Assembly (NCBI GenBank): GCA_965200685.1
Contig: OZ241379.1
Span: 2,046,001 to 2,110,000 of the forward strand
DNA: 64,000 nucleotides
DNA from: Bin5 sp965200685
Lineage (GTDB): Bacteria > Chloroflexota > Anaerolineae > Caldilineales > Caldilineaceae
Reading direction: 5' to 3'
Positions 51,273 through 60,431 of this stretch are shown in pieces. The notes beneath the pieces were generated by a model that saw only the letters and a program-made list of their open reading frames with translations, was not told the origin of the DNA and ran no database searches. Within the stretch, counting starts at the first letter, position 1; each line of letters starts with the position of its first letter. Made by a program: the position numbers and the translations under genes.

Positions 51273-54200
51273 AGTCGGATGCCCAGGGATTGCCAGACCC
51301 TGAGCGGTATTTGTTCCAGTCGCTGTTGGCCTGCTCTGCATCATGCGCTCCGTCAGTCGCTGTTGATTCCGCTCCCCACATGCCAGTGTCCTGTGGCCAG
51401 GGTGCTGTAGCCTGTGGGTTTGTATTGGTCTCGGGCCATGGAGCATTGTCTGTGGCAGTTTCACTGGCCCGGTGCTCCTCGGCCGCGGGGGTTGGTTCCT
51501 CGTCTATGTTATAGCCACGGCCACGGGTCCGGGCGATGATGACCAACAGCAGCAGAAAGAACAGGGGGCCGGAGCAAAATACCAGTGGAAATGTGTAAAA
51601 CGGACGTAGCCACCACTCGACATAGCGTTGGTAGAAGGTTGGGCTGCGGAAGCTGGCATCCACGGAACGGGTTTCATGGGGCAGGCCCGCTATGCCCAAC
51701 ACCAGATCTCCGCTATAAAATGAGCCATACAGGGGATCTTTGGGTATGGCCTTGCGGGCGACTAGGGTGATGGGAACCTCATAATAGCCGTCGGCGTCGG
51801 GCGTCCCGCTGATCTCAATCGCTGCTGCTTCCAAAAAAGATTCGTCCAGTGTCTGGGGCCCTTCGTCCGTTTCCCCTGCGGCAGTGAGTCCTAACACTTG
51901 TACCACAAAAGGCGTCTTGCCATCGAATCGTAGTAGGAGTGATGCTGTGGCTTGTTCGCCTGCCAGCCCCAGATCACCGAAATGCAGGGATCCTGCGATG
52001 CGCCATTCAAGCCCGCGAATTTGCAGCCGGTAGGGAAGGGTATTGGGCAGAACGTCGAAATCTTCGCTCGGGCCGAGCAGGCGCAGAACACCACTACAGC
52101 CGCCGGATAGCACAGGTACTTGGCTCTGCAAGCGAAGCGGAAGGAGCCCCGCTCTGGTAGGGGTAGTTTCACTGGGGCTCCCTTGGAACTGTACATCAGC
52201 GGCTGTCACGGTCAGGCCGTCGCAGGTACTTTCGTTCACTTCCACCGTGAGCCGGAAGGGAGTGCCCTCCACAAAATCGACTGGTAGCAGAATCGTCTCA
52301 TCGAGTCGGAAATTGGGGGAAGTATCAAACAGTAGTTCGCCAAAGTCTGCTTCCTGCACTGCAATGTGGGCTGCGGCGCGGGAAACAGTAAACATCACAG
52401 GCAAGGAGGGCGCAGGGCGGATCAGAACATCCATGGGCAAACCGGCTGGACTGAGGACGGACAAGCGTAGGTCGCCCTCGTATGCACCAGGGCGCAGAAG
52501 ATCGAGACCGTCCATCTGCAGGGTCGCGGTTTGGCTGCCTACTGCTGGCACATCAACCGCAAACTGTAAGTCAACATCACTGACAACTTCGCCGCTATCC
52601 GTCCGTCGTAAGGCCAGGGAGCCTACTAGGCTGCCGATATCGTATTTCGCGGAAGTACCAGCCTGAACCGTCACTGTCCAGCCTGTGGCTGGCATTTTCA
52701 GCAGATCGAGCGTAGGCGGTAGGCCGCGCACATAGACTGCTGGCTCAACATCTAATAGGGCCCGTGCGAAACTGCCGAAGTGGAACCCCTGATCATTGGC
52801 CATTGCGGTGAGCAAAAACAACACCTCATAGCTATGCCCATCTTGGGGCACAAACCCGTTGTCCGTGCAGATGCGTTCCCGGCAGGAGAGGGCCTTCTGG
52901 TATACTGGCTGCCGGCCGCTGTTGTCATCAAAGGGGGCAACGATCCCCGAAAGCTGAGAGGTTGCACTGTCCGCCTCGGTAATGTCCATCACGAATGCGG
53001 TTGCTTGCAACCCCTGTATGGGTAGGCCGGGCCCAAACCCCACCCTGAGTTGCAGGCTGCCATCGCCGAGTATGCCGGGATCGTTCACTGATGGCGAGTG
53101 AACCTGTACATTCGGCAGATCTGTGCGGGCGACTAGCCGGAAGGAGCGGCGCAACTGCAAGGCGTTTTCGTCATCCCCCAATTGTACCATGACTTCTTCG
53201 GGGCTGCTGGTAAGCTGCACCGCGCCAATCGCATCTCGTCCCAACCCATCCTGGCCGAGGAGGGGGATGCGTGTTGTGCCATTGAGCAACAGCGGCTCGG
53301 CAGCAGCGGGCCCAGCCCCTCGTACTACTAGAAGAGGTGTCTGGCCGGCTGGGTAGAAACGCATGGAGGCAGGGCTGCCCTGAATACTGGGCGGCGGGAA
53401 GAGGAGCTCGGGGAAGCTGTCCGCCTGCACGACAGCAAAGCTGCTCAGGTCCGATGTTTCCGCGGTCCATTCTCCGGCCGGCAGAGGGCTGCCCGCCACC
53501 AGCAGATCGACATTGTCATCCGCGAGAACGCTCACAGTCCGCATGGGGGCCGCGTCCCGCCGAACACTGCTGATGGCTGCTTGAGGAGCGATGAAAGCCA
53601 ATTCACCCACCCCATGTTCCTCGCGAATGGAAACGGCTAGATTGCCATAGACATTGCGTTGGCTGACGACCGAGCGGTCTGATTTCATTTCCGCGAAAAC
53701 TTCGCTGAAAATCCGCAGAATATCCGGCGCACTTTTGGCCTCTTGGACTCGGGCTAACTGATTTTTGAGGAAATCGCCTGGGCAGCCGGCGTTCGGATTG
53801 CAGAGGAGTACCGGATAGATCTGCACGTCCGCGGCCTGCATCTGTGCAAGCTGTTCGCTGACCGTCTCGCGCTGGTTATAGATAGCATCGGGGGCGGTCG
53901 GCTCGCCATCGGTGAGCAGCAGCACATATTGGCTACGGTTCGGCTGCCGGCCGGCCGTGAGCAGACGCAGAGCCTCTTGTAGGCCCAAGTCCATACGTGT
54001 ATAGCCTCTGGTGCCATAATTTAGCGGCGGCTGTAGGGAAGCTGCTAAGCGACGGCGGTTCTCGCGGCTGCCGACTTCTTGTAGACGCCCCAAGGAGCCG
54101 ACCCCCTCAGCGCCGCTGTCAAAGCGCAAGACAGCGATGCGGTCGTCTGGATCTGCCAGCGCAATCAGCAAACGGGCAGCACTATAGCGCAGCTCGTTCG

Positions 54201-54441
54201 GGTCGCTCGGTGGATTATAGCTATTGCCGCCACAGGGCGGGCCATAGGGAGGCCCATCCTGTGGCCAAGGCCAGCAGGTAGCCATACTGCCGGAGTCGTC
54301 AAGCATCACAACGACATCAATTTTCAGTGCTCTTTCTGTTTGCGCGTGTAGGGGCGCAACAAATTCTGCTGCCCACAAGGCGACACACCCCAACAGTAGC
54401 CAGATGAACACGACTCGAAGCCGTTGAACGACGATTCTCAT
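51268..54441 (-). CDS. membrane-anchored von Willebrand factor A domain protein
   Basis: About 1057 aa from ATG 54441. Signal peptide (FIWLLLGCVALWAAEFVAPLHA), then a VWA domain with MIDAS start MLDDSGSM (Asp48, Ser50, Ser52) and later LLLTDGEPTAPDA. Beta-rich extracellular region to about residue 950, then a single span (PLVFCSGPLFFLLLLVIIART) and a cytoplasmic tail rich in Gln, Thr and Trp that is partly encoded by dispersed repeats (51380-51450). The topology puts the metal-ion adhesion site outside and the tail inside, where it could contact the tubulin-like proteins encoded downstream. Confidence 0.85.
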   Translation of the reverse strand: MRIVVQRLRVVFIWLLLGCVALWAAEFVAPLHAQTERALKIDVVVMLDDSGSMATCWPWPQDGPPYGPPCGGNSYNPPSDPNELRYSAARLLIALADPDDRIAVLRFDSGAEGVGSLGRLQEVGSRENRRRLAASLQPPLNYGTRGYTRMDLGLQEALRLLTAGRQPNRSQYVLLLTDGEPTAPDAIYNQRETVSEQLAQMQAADVQIYPVLLCNPNAGCPGDFLKNQLARVQEAKSAPDILRIFSEVFAEMKSDRSVVSQRNVYGNLAVSIREEHGVGELAFIAPQAAISSVRRDAAPMRTVSVLADDNVDLLVAGSPLPAGEWTAETSDLSSFAVVQADSFPELLFPPPSIQGSPASMRFYPAGQTPLLVVRGAGPAAAEPLLLNGTTRIPLLGQDGLGRDAIGAVQLTSSPEEVMVQLGDDENALQLRRSFRLVARTDLPNVQVHSPSVNDPGILGDGSLQLRVGFGPGLPIQGLQATAFVMDITEADSATSQLSGIVAPFDDNSGRQPVYQKALSCRERICTDNGFVPQDGHSYEVLFLLTAMANDQGFHFGSFARALLDVEPAVYVRGLPPTLDLLKMPATGWTVTVQAGTSAKYDIGSLVGSLALRRTDSGEVVSDVDLQFAVDVPAVGSQTATLQMDGLDLLRPGAYEGDLRLSVLSPAGLPMDVLIRPAPSLPVMFTVSRAAAHIAVQEADFGELLFDTSPNFRLDETILLPVDFVEGTPFRLTVEVNESTCDGLTVTAADVQFQGSPSETTPTRAGLLPLRLQSQVPVLSGGCSGVLRLLGPSEDFDVLPNTLPYRLQIRGLEWRIAGSLHFGDLGLAGEQATASLLLRFDGKTPFVVQVLGLTAAGETDEGPQTLDESFLEAAAIEISGTPDADGYYEVPITLVARKAIPKDPLYGSFYSGDLVLGIAGLPHETRSVDASFRSPTFYQRYVEWWLRPFYTFPLVFCSGPLFFLLLLVIIARTRGRGYNIDEEPTPAAEEHRASETATDNAPWPETNTNPQATAPWPQDTGMWGAESTATDGAHDAEQANSDWNKYRSGSGNPWASDW

Positions 54442-54493
54442 AGCAAAATCATTGCCTAGGATCAATCAAGCATGCCCGCAAAGATTGTAACAC

Positions 54494-54530
54494 AAACTGC
54501 AGTGGAGGGCAGTCACTCTCCACTGGCATT
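54494..54530. repeat. dispersed element, GGAGAGT subtype
   Basis: AAACTGCAGTGGAGGGCAG then TCACTCTCCACTGGC, at the end of the tandem thioredoxin-fold gene. Confidence 0.6.
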
Positions 54531-55964
54531 GTTTTCTTCAAGGATCTCTGTAAGCGCAGCGACGAACTGGTCCGTGGGCAATGCGCCAGGGATCAGGCGG
54601 CCTTGGTCGCTATACAGGACGATAAATGTCGGCGTGCCCCGCACGAAGGGCAGCCCTTCCTCGATATCATGCTGCACATCCTGCACAACCGCATCGTCTG
54701 TCAGGCAGGTTGCAAATTCGTTGGTGTCTAGGTCGGATGCAGCGGCCAGCTCGATAAAATAGTCGCTGTTTTCCGCCTGACTCCACTCTTCTGTGTCCTC
54801 AAACAGGCGTTTGTGGAACGTCCAAAATGCGTTTTGCTGGGCTGCACATTCGGCAGCGATGGACGCGGAAAAAGCATAGGGGTGGATGTTTTCAATGGGA
54901 AAATGCTTGAACACCCACATGACATCTCCTACCTTAATAAACTCTTCATCCAGAATCGGCTGTGTTGTCAGCGTGTGGCGACGGCAGTAGGGACACTGAA
55001 AGTCGCTAAATTCGATAACGACGAGAGGCGCATCACTGTTCCCATAATAGGTATCACCCGCGACAGTATAACCGGGACGCTGCGGGTCCGGGCTTAAGCC
55101 TTCTGCTGTAGCCCAGAAGGGGACTTGTTGGTTGCCCTGTTGTTGGCTCGCGGCCGCGCCTTGCGGTGAGCCGCCAGTGCGGATCGTTTCGATCCACTCG
55201 GCAAAGACATCATAGGGCTGGGCCCCCCTCAAGCTGAACGATTGGCCTGTCTCTTCATGCACAAAGCGAAAACTAGGGGTCCCACTGAAGCCGAAGGACT
55301 GGGCTTCGGTCAGGCTTTCGGATACCCGCGCCAAGGGCACTGCAGTATTGGCCATGCACGCGCCGTATTGGGTCGCATCTGCCCCGATCTCTTGGACCAG
55401 CTCCGCAAAAAATGATAGGGCCACATCCAGAGATGCCCACTCCTGCTGGGTGAAGAAGAGCTGGTCGTGCATCTGCCAGAAGAGGATAATATCCTGCTCG
55501 GCGACACAGTTGGCGGCAATCGCGGCCGGGAGAGCATTGGGATGTAGAGAGGACAGAGGCATATCCCGGAACACGAATTTCACAAGGCCGGCTTCAACAA
55601 ATCTGGCCAGCAAAGCCGGTTCGGTCTGGATAACGTGCCGGGCACAGAAGGGGCATTGGTAGTCGCTGTATTCGTAAATAGTAATCGCCGCGTTCGGGTC
55701 ACCCCGGAAGGGGTACCCTTCGGCAGTAAAGCCCACAGGAAGGCCTTTGTACATGGCCTGCCCAGGGGCGGGAGAGAGGGGTTCTGGCTCCTCGTCTGCG
55801 GTGTTTGTGGCGGTAGGTTGCGCTTGCAGAACATCGACTGCTGTGTCCTTTGTGGGGACCGGGCTAGTGGCTAGAGAAATCCCACTCTCGCCGGCCACAC
55901 AGCCGGAGATGAACAGAAGGGCAAGAACGAGGGAGAGCTGCGGGCATATGTTTGCTAAACTCAT
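54513..55964 (-). CDS. lipoprotein with two tandem DsbA-like thioredoxin-fold domains
   Basis: About 483 aa. Signal peptide with lipobox FISGC, a short linker, then two DsbA/DSBA-oxidoreductase domains. The first has the redox site in YQCPFCARH, the second in FQCPYCRRH. Both keep the cis-Pro region (GTPSFRF and GTPTFIV). ATG 55964 has GAGGAG seven bases upstream and is preferred over ATG 55979. Tandem fusion of two such domains is unusual; one may oxidise and the other isomerise or reduce. Possible substrates include the Cys-containing exterior part of the VWA protein encoded next, but that is inferred from position only. Confidence 0.85.
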   Translation of the reverse strand: MSLANICPQLSLVLALLFISGCVAGESGISLATSPVPTKDTAVDVLQAQPTATNTADEEPEPLSPAPGQAMYKGLPVGFTAEGYPFRGDPNAAITIYEYSDYQCPFCARHVIQTEPALLARFVEAGLVKFVFRDMPLSSLHPNALPAAIAANCVAEQDIILFWQMHDQLFFTQQEWASLDVALSFFAELVQEIGADATQYGACMANTAVPLARVSESLTEAQSFGFSGTPSFRFVHEETGQSFSLRGAQPYDVFAEWIETIRTGGSPQGAAASQQQGNQQVPFWATAEGLSPDPQRPGYTVAGDTYYGNSDAPLVVIEFSDFQCPYCRRHTLTTQPILDEEFIKVGDVMWVFKHFPIENIHPYAFSASIAAECAAQQNAFWTFHKRLFEDTEEWSQAENSDYFIELAAASDLDTNEFATCLTDDAVVQDVQHDIEEGLPFVRGTPTFIVLYSDQGRLIPGALPTDQFVAALTEILEENNASGE

Positions 55965-56067
55965 GTAAAGGCTCCTCATGGGACGAATCCAATGGAAAGT
56001 GCGACCGGTGATTGGCCGCATTCAATTCGCTTCACTCCCTGTATTGTAACCGTGAGAGCAACAGACC

Positions 56068-56158
56068 GCAATTTATGATCAGGATTTTATGGGCCGCGCC
56101 CGCGCGTAACATCCATGTTCGGCCACACGCTCCTCTGTAAATCCTGATCAAAATTTGC
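56068..56158. repeat. inverted-repeat element (MITE-like or regulatory hairpin)
   Basis: Left arm GCAATTTATGATCAGGATTT (56068-56087 and two more bases) and right arm TAAATCCTGATCAAAATTTG (56138-56157) are imperfect inverted repeats of about 21 bases around a GC-rich 48-base centre. No clear target duplication. Lies in the 274-base gap upstream of cysD. Confidence 0.6.
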
Positions 56159-56238
56159 TGGAAAGAGCCATAACATCGTACTATTGAAGACGTACCTGCA
56201 GTTTTTATGGTTATGAAAAACTGGTGTGAAAGGCACCC

Positions 56239-57132
56239 ATGTCAAGACACCTACGTGAACTTGAATCGGAAGCGATCTATGTACTGCGGGAGGTAGCGGC
56301 CCAGTTTGAGAGGCCCTATCTGCTTTTCTCTGGCGGCAAAGATTCCATTGTCTGTACATATTTGGCCCGCAAAGCCTTCACCCCAGGCCGGATTCCCTTT
56401 CCGCTTCTGCATATTGACACCGGCCATAATTTTCCTGAGACTTTGGCGTTTCGGGATCAATTGGTGGAGAAACTAGGTGCTCGTCTTGTGGTGCGCTATG
56501 TACAGGATTCGATTGATGCTGGGCGGGTGCAGGAGGAGCTCGGGCCGAACCCTAGCCGCAACGGACTGCAGACCGTGACACTCCTAGATGCCTTAGCGGA
56601 GCTACAGGTGGATGCGGCCATAGGCGGGGCCCGTCGTGATGAGGAAAAGGCCCGGGCCAAGGAGCGTTTCTTCTCACATCGGGACGAATTCGGCCAGTGG
56701 CATCCAAAAAATCAGCGCCCAGAGCTGTGGACCCTATTCAATGGGCGCAAACACAGCCGCGAACATTTCAGAGTTTTTCCCATCAGCAATTGGACCGAAC
56801 TGGACATCTGGCAGTATATCGCTGAACATGAGATCGACCTGCCCAGCCTCTACTTCGCACACGAACGGGAGGTGGTCAAACGGGATGGGGTTTTGCTGGC
56901 GACTGGTCCTTACGTAGTTCCTCAGCCGGGTGAAACCAGGACCCGCCTGCGAGTACGTTTCCGCACAATTGGCGACATGACCTGTACTGGTGCGCTGGTC
57001 TCGTCCGCCTGCACCGTGCTGGGGATCATTGAAGAGGTCGCCACAGCTCGCATCACCGAACGGGGCGGGCGTGCCGACGACCGCCGCAGCGAAGCGGCCA
57101 TGGAAGATAGAAAGCGGCAGGGGTATTTTTGA
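56239..57132 (+). CDS. cysD: sulfate adenylyltransferase subunit 2
   Basis: PP-loop subunit of ATP sulfurylase, which makes adenosine 5'-phosphosulfate from sulfate and ATP. The ATP site is FSGGKDSIVC; DTGHNFPETLAFRD, IGGARRDEEKARAKER, LWTLFNGRKHSREHFRVFPISNWTELDIWQYI and RTIGDMTCTGAL all match the family. 297 aa, normal. ATG follows GAAAGG. Its stop overlaps the cysNC start (TGATG), so subunits are made in a coupled fashion. Confidence 0.96.
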   Translation: MSRHLRELESEAIYVLREVAAQFERPYLLFSGGKDSIVCTYLARKAFTPGRIPFPLLHIDTGHNFPETLAFRDQLVEKLGARLVVRYVQDSIDAGRVQEELGPNPSRNGLQTVTLLDALAELQVDAAIGGARRDEEKARAKERFFSHRDEFGQWHPKNQRPELWTLFNGRKHSREHFRVFPISNWTELDIWQYIAEHEIDLPSLYFAHEREVVKRDGVLLATGPYVVPQPGETRTRLRVRFRTIGDMTCTGALVSSACTVLGIIEEVATARITERGGRADDRRSEAAMEDRKRQGYF

Positions 57133-59027
57133 TGATGGATATCCTGCGATTTTCCACGGCTGGCAGTGTAGATGATGGCAAATCCACACTGATCGGGCGG
57201 CTGCTGTACGATTCTAAAGCCATTTTTGAAGATCAACTGCAAGCGATAGAGCAGGCGAGCAGCGCGCGCGGTGATGCTGCAGTGGAGCTGGCACTCCTGA
57301 CCGATGGCCTGCGCGCGGAGCGAGAGCAAGGCATCACCATTGATGTGGCCTATCGCTACGTCACCACACCCAGGCGCAAGTTCATCATCGCGGATACGCC
57401 GGGCCATATCCAATATACCCGCAATATGGTAACAGGCGCGTCCACCACCGAGCTGGCGATTGTGCTGGTGGACGCCCGCAAGGGGGTACTGACCCAATCC
57501 AAACGGCACACATTCATCGCCTCCTTGTTGCAGATCCCCCATCTGGTGGTGGCTGTCAACAAAATGGATCTGGTGGGATACAGCGAGGATGTCTACAAAC
57601 AGATCGTTGCTGATTACAACGCTTTTGTGAGTAGGCTCAATGTGAGGGATGTCGTCTATATCCCCATCTCCGCGCTGCACGGTGATAATGTGGTACGCCA
57701 GAGCGACACTATGCCTTGGTACGATGGCACAACACTGCTCCATCATCTGGAAACGGTCAACATCGGTGCCAACCGCAACAGCATCGACTTTCGCCTGCCG
57801 GTCCAGTATGTGATCCGTCCGCATCAGAATTTCCGCGGCTTTGCCGGGCAGATCGTCTCTGGCCGGGTCGCAATCGGTGATGAGGTCGTGTCCCTGCCAA
57901 CGGGGTTACGCAGTCAAGTCTCCGCGATCTGGCGTGGGGAGGAGAACTGCGAGCGGGCCAGTGTAGGGGATTCGGTGGTTCTTACACTCAGCGATGAGAT
58001 CGATATCAGCCGGGGGGATATGCTGGTGCGAGTACGCAACCTCCCCCACAAATCCAATCAGATCGACGCCACCCTCTGCTGGGTCAATGAAGAACCCATG
58101 CACCCGCGGGGGAGCTATTGGCTGCAACATTCGACCCGGCAAGTACGGGCCTTTCTCCAGGATCTGAATTATCGCATCAACGTGGACACCATGCACCGAG
58201 AAGCGGCCGATATCCTACAGCTGAACGAAATTGGCCGGGTGCAGATCACCACGACCCAGCCGCTCTTTTTTGATTCCTACCAGATCAACCGGGCCACCGG
58301 CAGTTTCATTCTCATTGACCCGCATACCAACAACACGGTTGCCGCCGGTATGATCCGGGACCGCGCCCGGCGGGTGAGTGAACTGGTGGAGAGGACAGAG
58401 CAGAACGAGAGACAGAGGTCTGACAATGTTGTCTGGGAGCAGACCGACATCACTCTGCCCATGCGCGAGACATTGAACGGCCACCAGGCCGCAGTCCTCT
58501 GGTTTACAGGATTGTCCGGTGCGGGCAAATCCACCATCTCCCAAGCTCTGGAACAGCGGCTCTATGGCCTAGGCGTGCGTACATTTTCCCTTGACGGGGA
58601 TAATGTACGTCATGGCTTGAACGGAGATTTGGGCTTTTCTCCACAGGAACGCATGGAGAACATCCGGCGGGTAGCGGAAGTGGCCAAATTGGCCTTTGAG
58701 CATGGGAATATCGTGCTCTGTACATTCATCTCACCGTATGCCGCAGACCGGGCTGTGGCCCGCTCCCTCGTGCCGGAGGGCAGATTCTGGGAAGTGTACG
58801 TCAAGTGTGATCTCAGCGTCTGTCAACAGCGGGATCCCAAAGGGCTTTACGCCCGGGCCTTGCAGGGCGAGATCCCCAATTTTACAGGTGTCACTGCTCC
58901 TTACGAGGAGCCGCAACAGCCGGAGATCGTCGTGGAGACGGACCTGCACACGGCCGCTGCCTTAAGTGCAAAAATTTTGCAGGAACTCATGCGAGCAGGC
59001 GTTGTATCCCCAAAGGAACAGCAGTGA
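57132..59027 (+). CDS. cysNC: bifunctional sulfate adenylyltransferase subunit 1/adenylylsulfate kinase
   Basis: 631 aa fusion. The N-terminal GTPase drives ATP sulfurylase: G1 GSVDDGKST, G3 DTPGH, G4 NKMD. After two beta-barrel-like domains a C-terminal APS kinase begins near residue 450 with P-loop FTGLSGAGKST and has DGDNVRHGLNGDLGF. The pair CysD plus CysNC therefore yields PAPS. No PAPS reductase is nearby, so the product might feed sulfation or an assimilation step encoded elsewhere. ATG 57132 is chosen; a TTG one codon earlier is less likely. Confidence 0.96.
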   Translation: MMDILRFSTAGSVDDGKSTLIGRLLYDSKAIFEDQLQAIEQASSARGDAAVELALLTDGLRAEREQGITIDVAYRYVTTPRRKFIIADTPGHIQYTRNMVTGASTTELAIVLVDARKGVLTQSKRHTFIASLLQIPHLVVAVNKMDLVGYSEDVYKQIVADYNAFVSRLNVRDVVYIPISALHGDNVVRQSDTMPWYDGTTLLHHLETVNIGANRNSIDFRLPVQYVIRPHQNFRGFAGQIVSGRVAIGDEVVSLPTGLRSQVSAIWRGEENCERASVGDSVVLTLSDEIDISRGDMLVRVRNLPHKSNQIDATLCWVNEEPMHPRGSYWLQHSTRQVRAFLQDLNYRINVDTMHREAADILQLNEIGRVQITTTQPLFFDSYQINRATGSFILIDPHTNNTVAAGMIRDRARRVSELVERTEQNERQRSDNVVWEQTDITLPMRETLNGHQAAVLWFTGLSGAGKSTISQALEQRLYGLGVRTFSLDGDNVRHGLNGDLGFSPQERMENIRRVAEVAKLAFEHGNIVLCTFISPYAADRAVARSLVPEGRFWEVYVKCDLSVCQQRDPKGLYARALQGEIPNFTGVTAPYEEPQQPEIVVETDLHTAAALSAKILQELMRAGVVSPKEQQ

Positions 59028-60388
59028 CCAGTCATAGGCCCCTCGGTACTGCAGTGATTGTGGGTGGCAGCATGGCCGGCCTTTTTGCGGCCCGGGTGCT
59101 TGCCGAACACTGCGAGCGGGTCAGTATCGTTGAACGGGATGATCTACCCGATGGCCCGTACGCCCGCAGAGGTGTGCCCCAATCCCGCCATGTACATGTA
59201 CTCCTCTTACGAGGGGTGGCAATTCTGCGGGCACATTTCCCCGGCCTAGAGGAAGAACTGTTGGCCCTGGGCGCGCCATCTATGAGCTGGTTGAAAGATA
59301 CGGCCGCTTTGGTCGGCGGTAGCTGGCTGCCCCGCTTTGATGCGGACCGAAACGGCTATAGCGTCAGCCGGGATCTGCTGGAGTGGCTGGTGCGTCAGCA
59401 TCTCAGTCGTCAAAACAATGTCCAATTTCGTTGCGGCCACAGAGTCACTGAGCTTGTTGCCAACCACGACAAGAGCCGCATCAGCGGCGTGACTGTCCAC
59501 ACAGCAGATGGTCGTGAAGACACTCTCCAGGCGGATATCGTGGTTGATGCCAGCGGGAGATCTTCCCAGCTGCCTCGTTGGTTGGAAAGGCTCGGCTATG
59601 CTGCGCCCCAGGAATCAACAGTCAGTGCCAATGTGGCCTACGCCACCCGCTGGTATAAGATCCCTGCTGGTTGGCAGGCGGACTGGAAAATGGTGCTGCT
59701 TGCCTCTCGATTCCCCGATATCCCCAGGGGTGCGGTCGTCCAACCTGTTGAGGGCAATCGTTGGGTCGTTACCCTCGTTGGTTATGCTGGGGATCACCCG
59801 CCGACCGATGAAGAGGGGTTCACAGCATTTGCGCGCAACCTGATCGGGCCACAGGTCTCTGAGGTGATAGACAGGGCAGAGCCGATCACGGGCATCCGTG
59901 GCTACCGACGCACAGAGAATCACTGGCGTCATTACGAACGTCTGGAACGCTGGCCACAGGGCCTGGTCGCCTTGGGCGATGCAGTGTGTGTCTTCAATCC
60001 GGTCTATGCTCAAGGGATGACCGTAAGCGCACTTTCCGCGCAGATCTTGGACAAAGTCTTAGCCAAGGCGGGGTCCGCTGGCCTGGGGTTGGCCTTTCAG
60101 AAAGCGTTAGCGAAAATGCTGCAAACGCCTTGGCGGTTAGCCACAGCTGATGATTTTCGTTGGGCTGGCCGCACTGCCGGCGATGCCACCTTCTTTGACC
60201 GCCTCATACATACCTATCTGGAGCATGTGCTGGACCGGATCCATCAACCAGATACCTGCCTCACGTTTTTTAACGTCGCTCATCTGCTCAGTCCGCCTGT
60301 TGCCCTTTGCCGGCCGCGTATCTCTATGCCGATCCTGTGGCGCATGATGCTGGGGCGTGGGCCGGCGCGCAACACCAATGGCCGCTAA
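59024..60388 (+). CDS. FAD-dependent oxidoreductase (monooxygenase/dehydrogenase type)
   Basis: 454 aa. Dinucleotide-binding start AVIVGGSMAGLFAARVLAE with Glu at VSIVERDDLP, a DG-like VDASGRSSQLPRWLE segment and the FAD-phosphate motif VALGDAVCVFNPVYAQGMTVSALSA. This places it with the PHBH/geranylgeranyl-reductase-like flavoproteins; the substrate is unknown. GTG 59024 overlaps the cysNC stop and lies in a dispersed repeat (59024-59060), so the native start could instead be the GTG near 59054. Confidence 0.85.
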   Translation: MTSHRPLGTAVIVGGSMAGLFAARVLAEHCERVSIVERDDLPDGPYARRGVPQSRHVHVLLLRGVAILRAHFPGLEEELLALGAPSMSWLKDTAALVGGSWLPRFDADRNGYSVSRDLLEWLVRQHLSRQNNVQFRCGHRVTELVANHDKSRISGVTVHTADGREDTLQADIVVDASGRSSQLPRWLERLGYAAPQESTVSANVAYATRWYKIPAGWQADWKMVLLASRFPDIPRGAVVQPVEGNRWVVTLVGYAGDHPPTDEEGFTAFARNLIGPQVSEVIDRAEPITGIRGYRRTENHWRHYERLERWPQGLVALGDAVCVFNPVYAQGMTVSALSAQILDKVLAKAGSAGLGLAFQKALAKMLQTPWRLATADDFRWAGRTAGDATFFDRLIHTYLEHVLDRIHQPDTCLTFFNVAHLLSPPVALCRPRISMPILWRMMLGRGPARNTNGR

Positions 60389-60431
60389 CTGTCGTTACTG
60401 GCTATTGAACGCTGATCAAGGGTGTGAGTTC
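60387..60431. repeat. dispersed element between convergent genes
   Basis: AACTGTCGTTACTGGCTATT then GATCAAGGGTGTGAGTTC; the last part matches the CACGGGTGT end of other copies and encodes the ComEA-like C-terminus. Confidence 0.5.
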
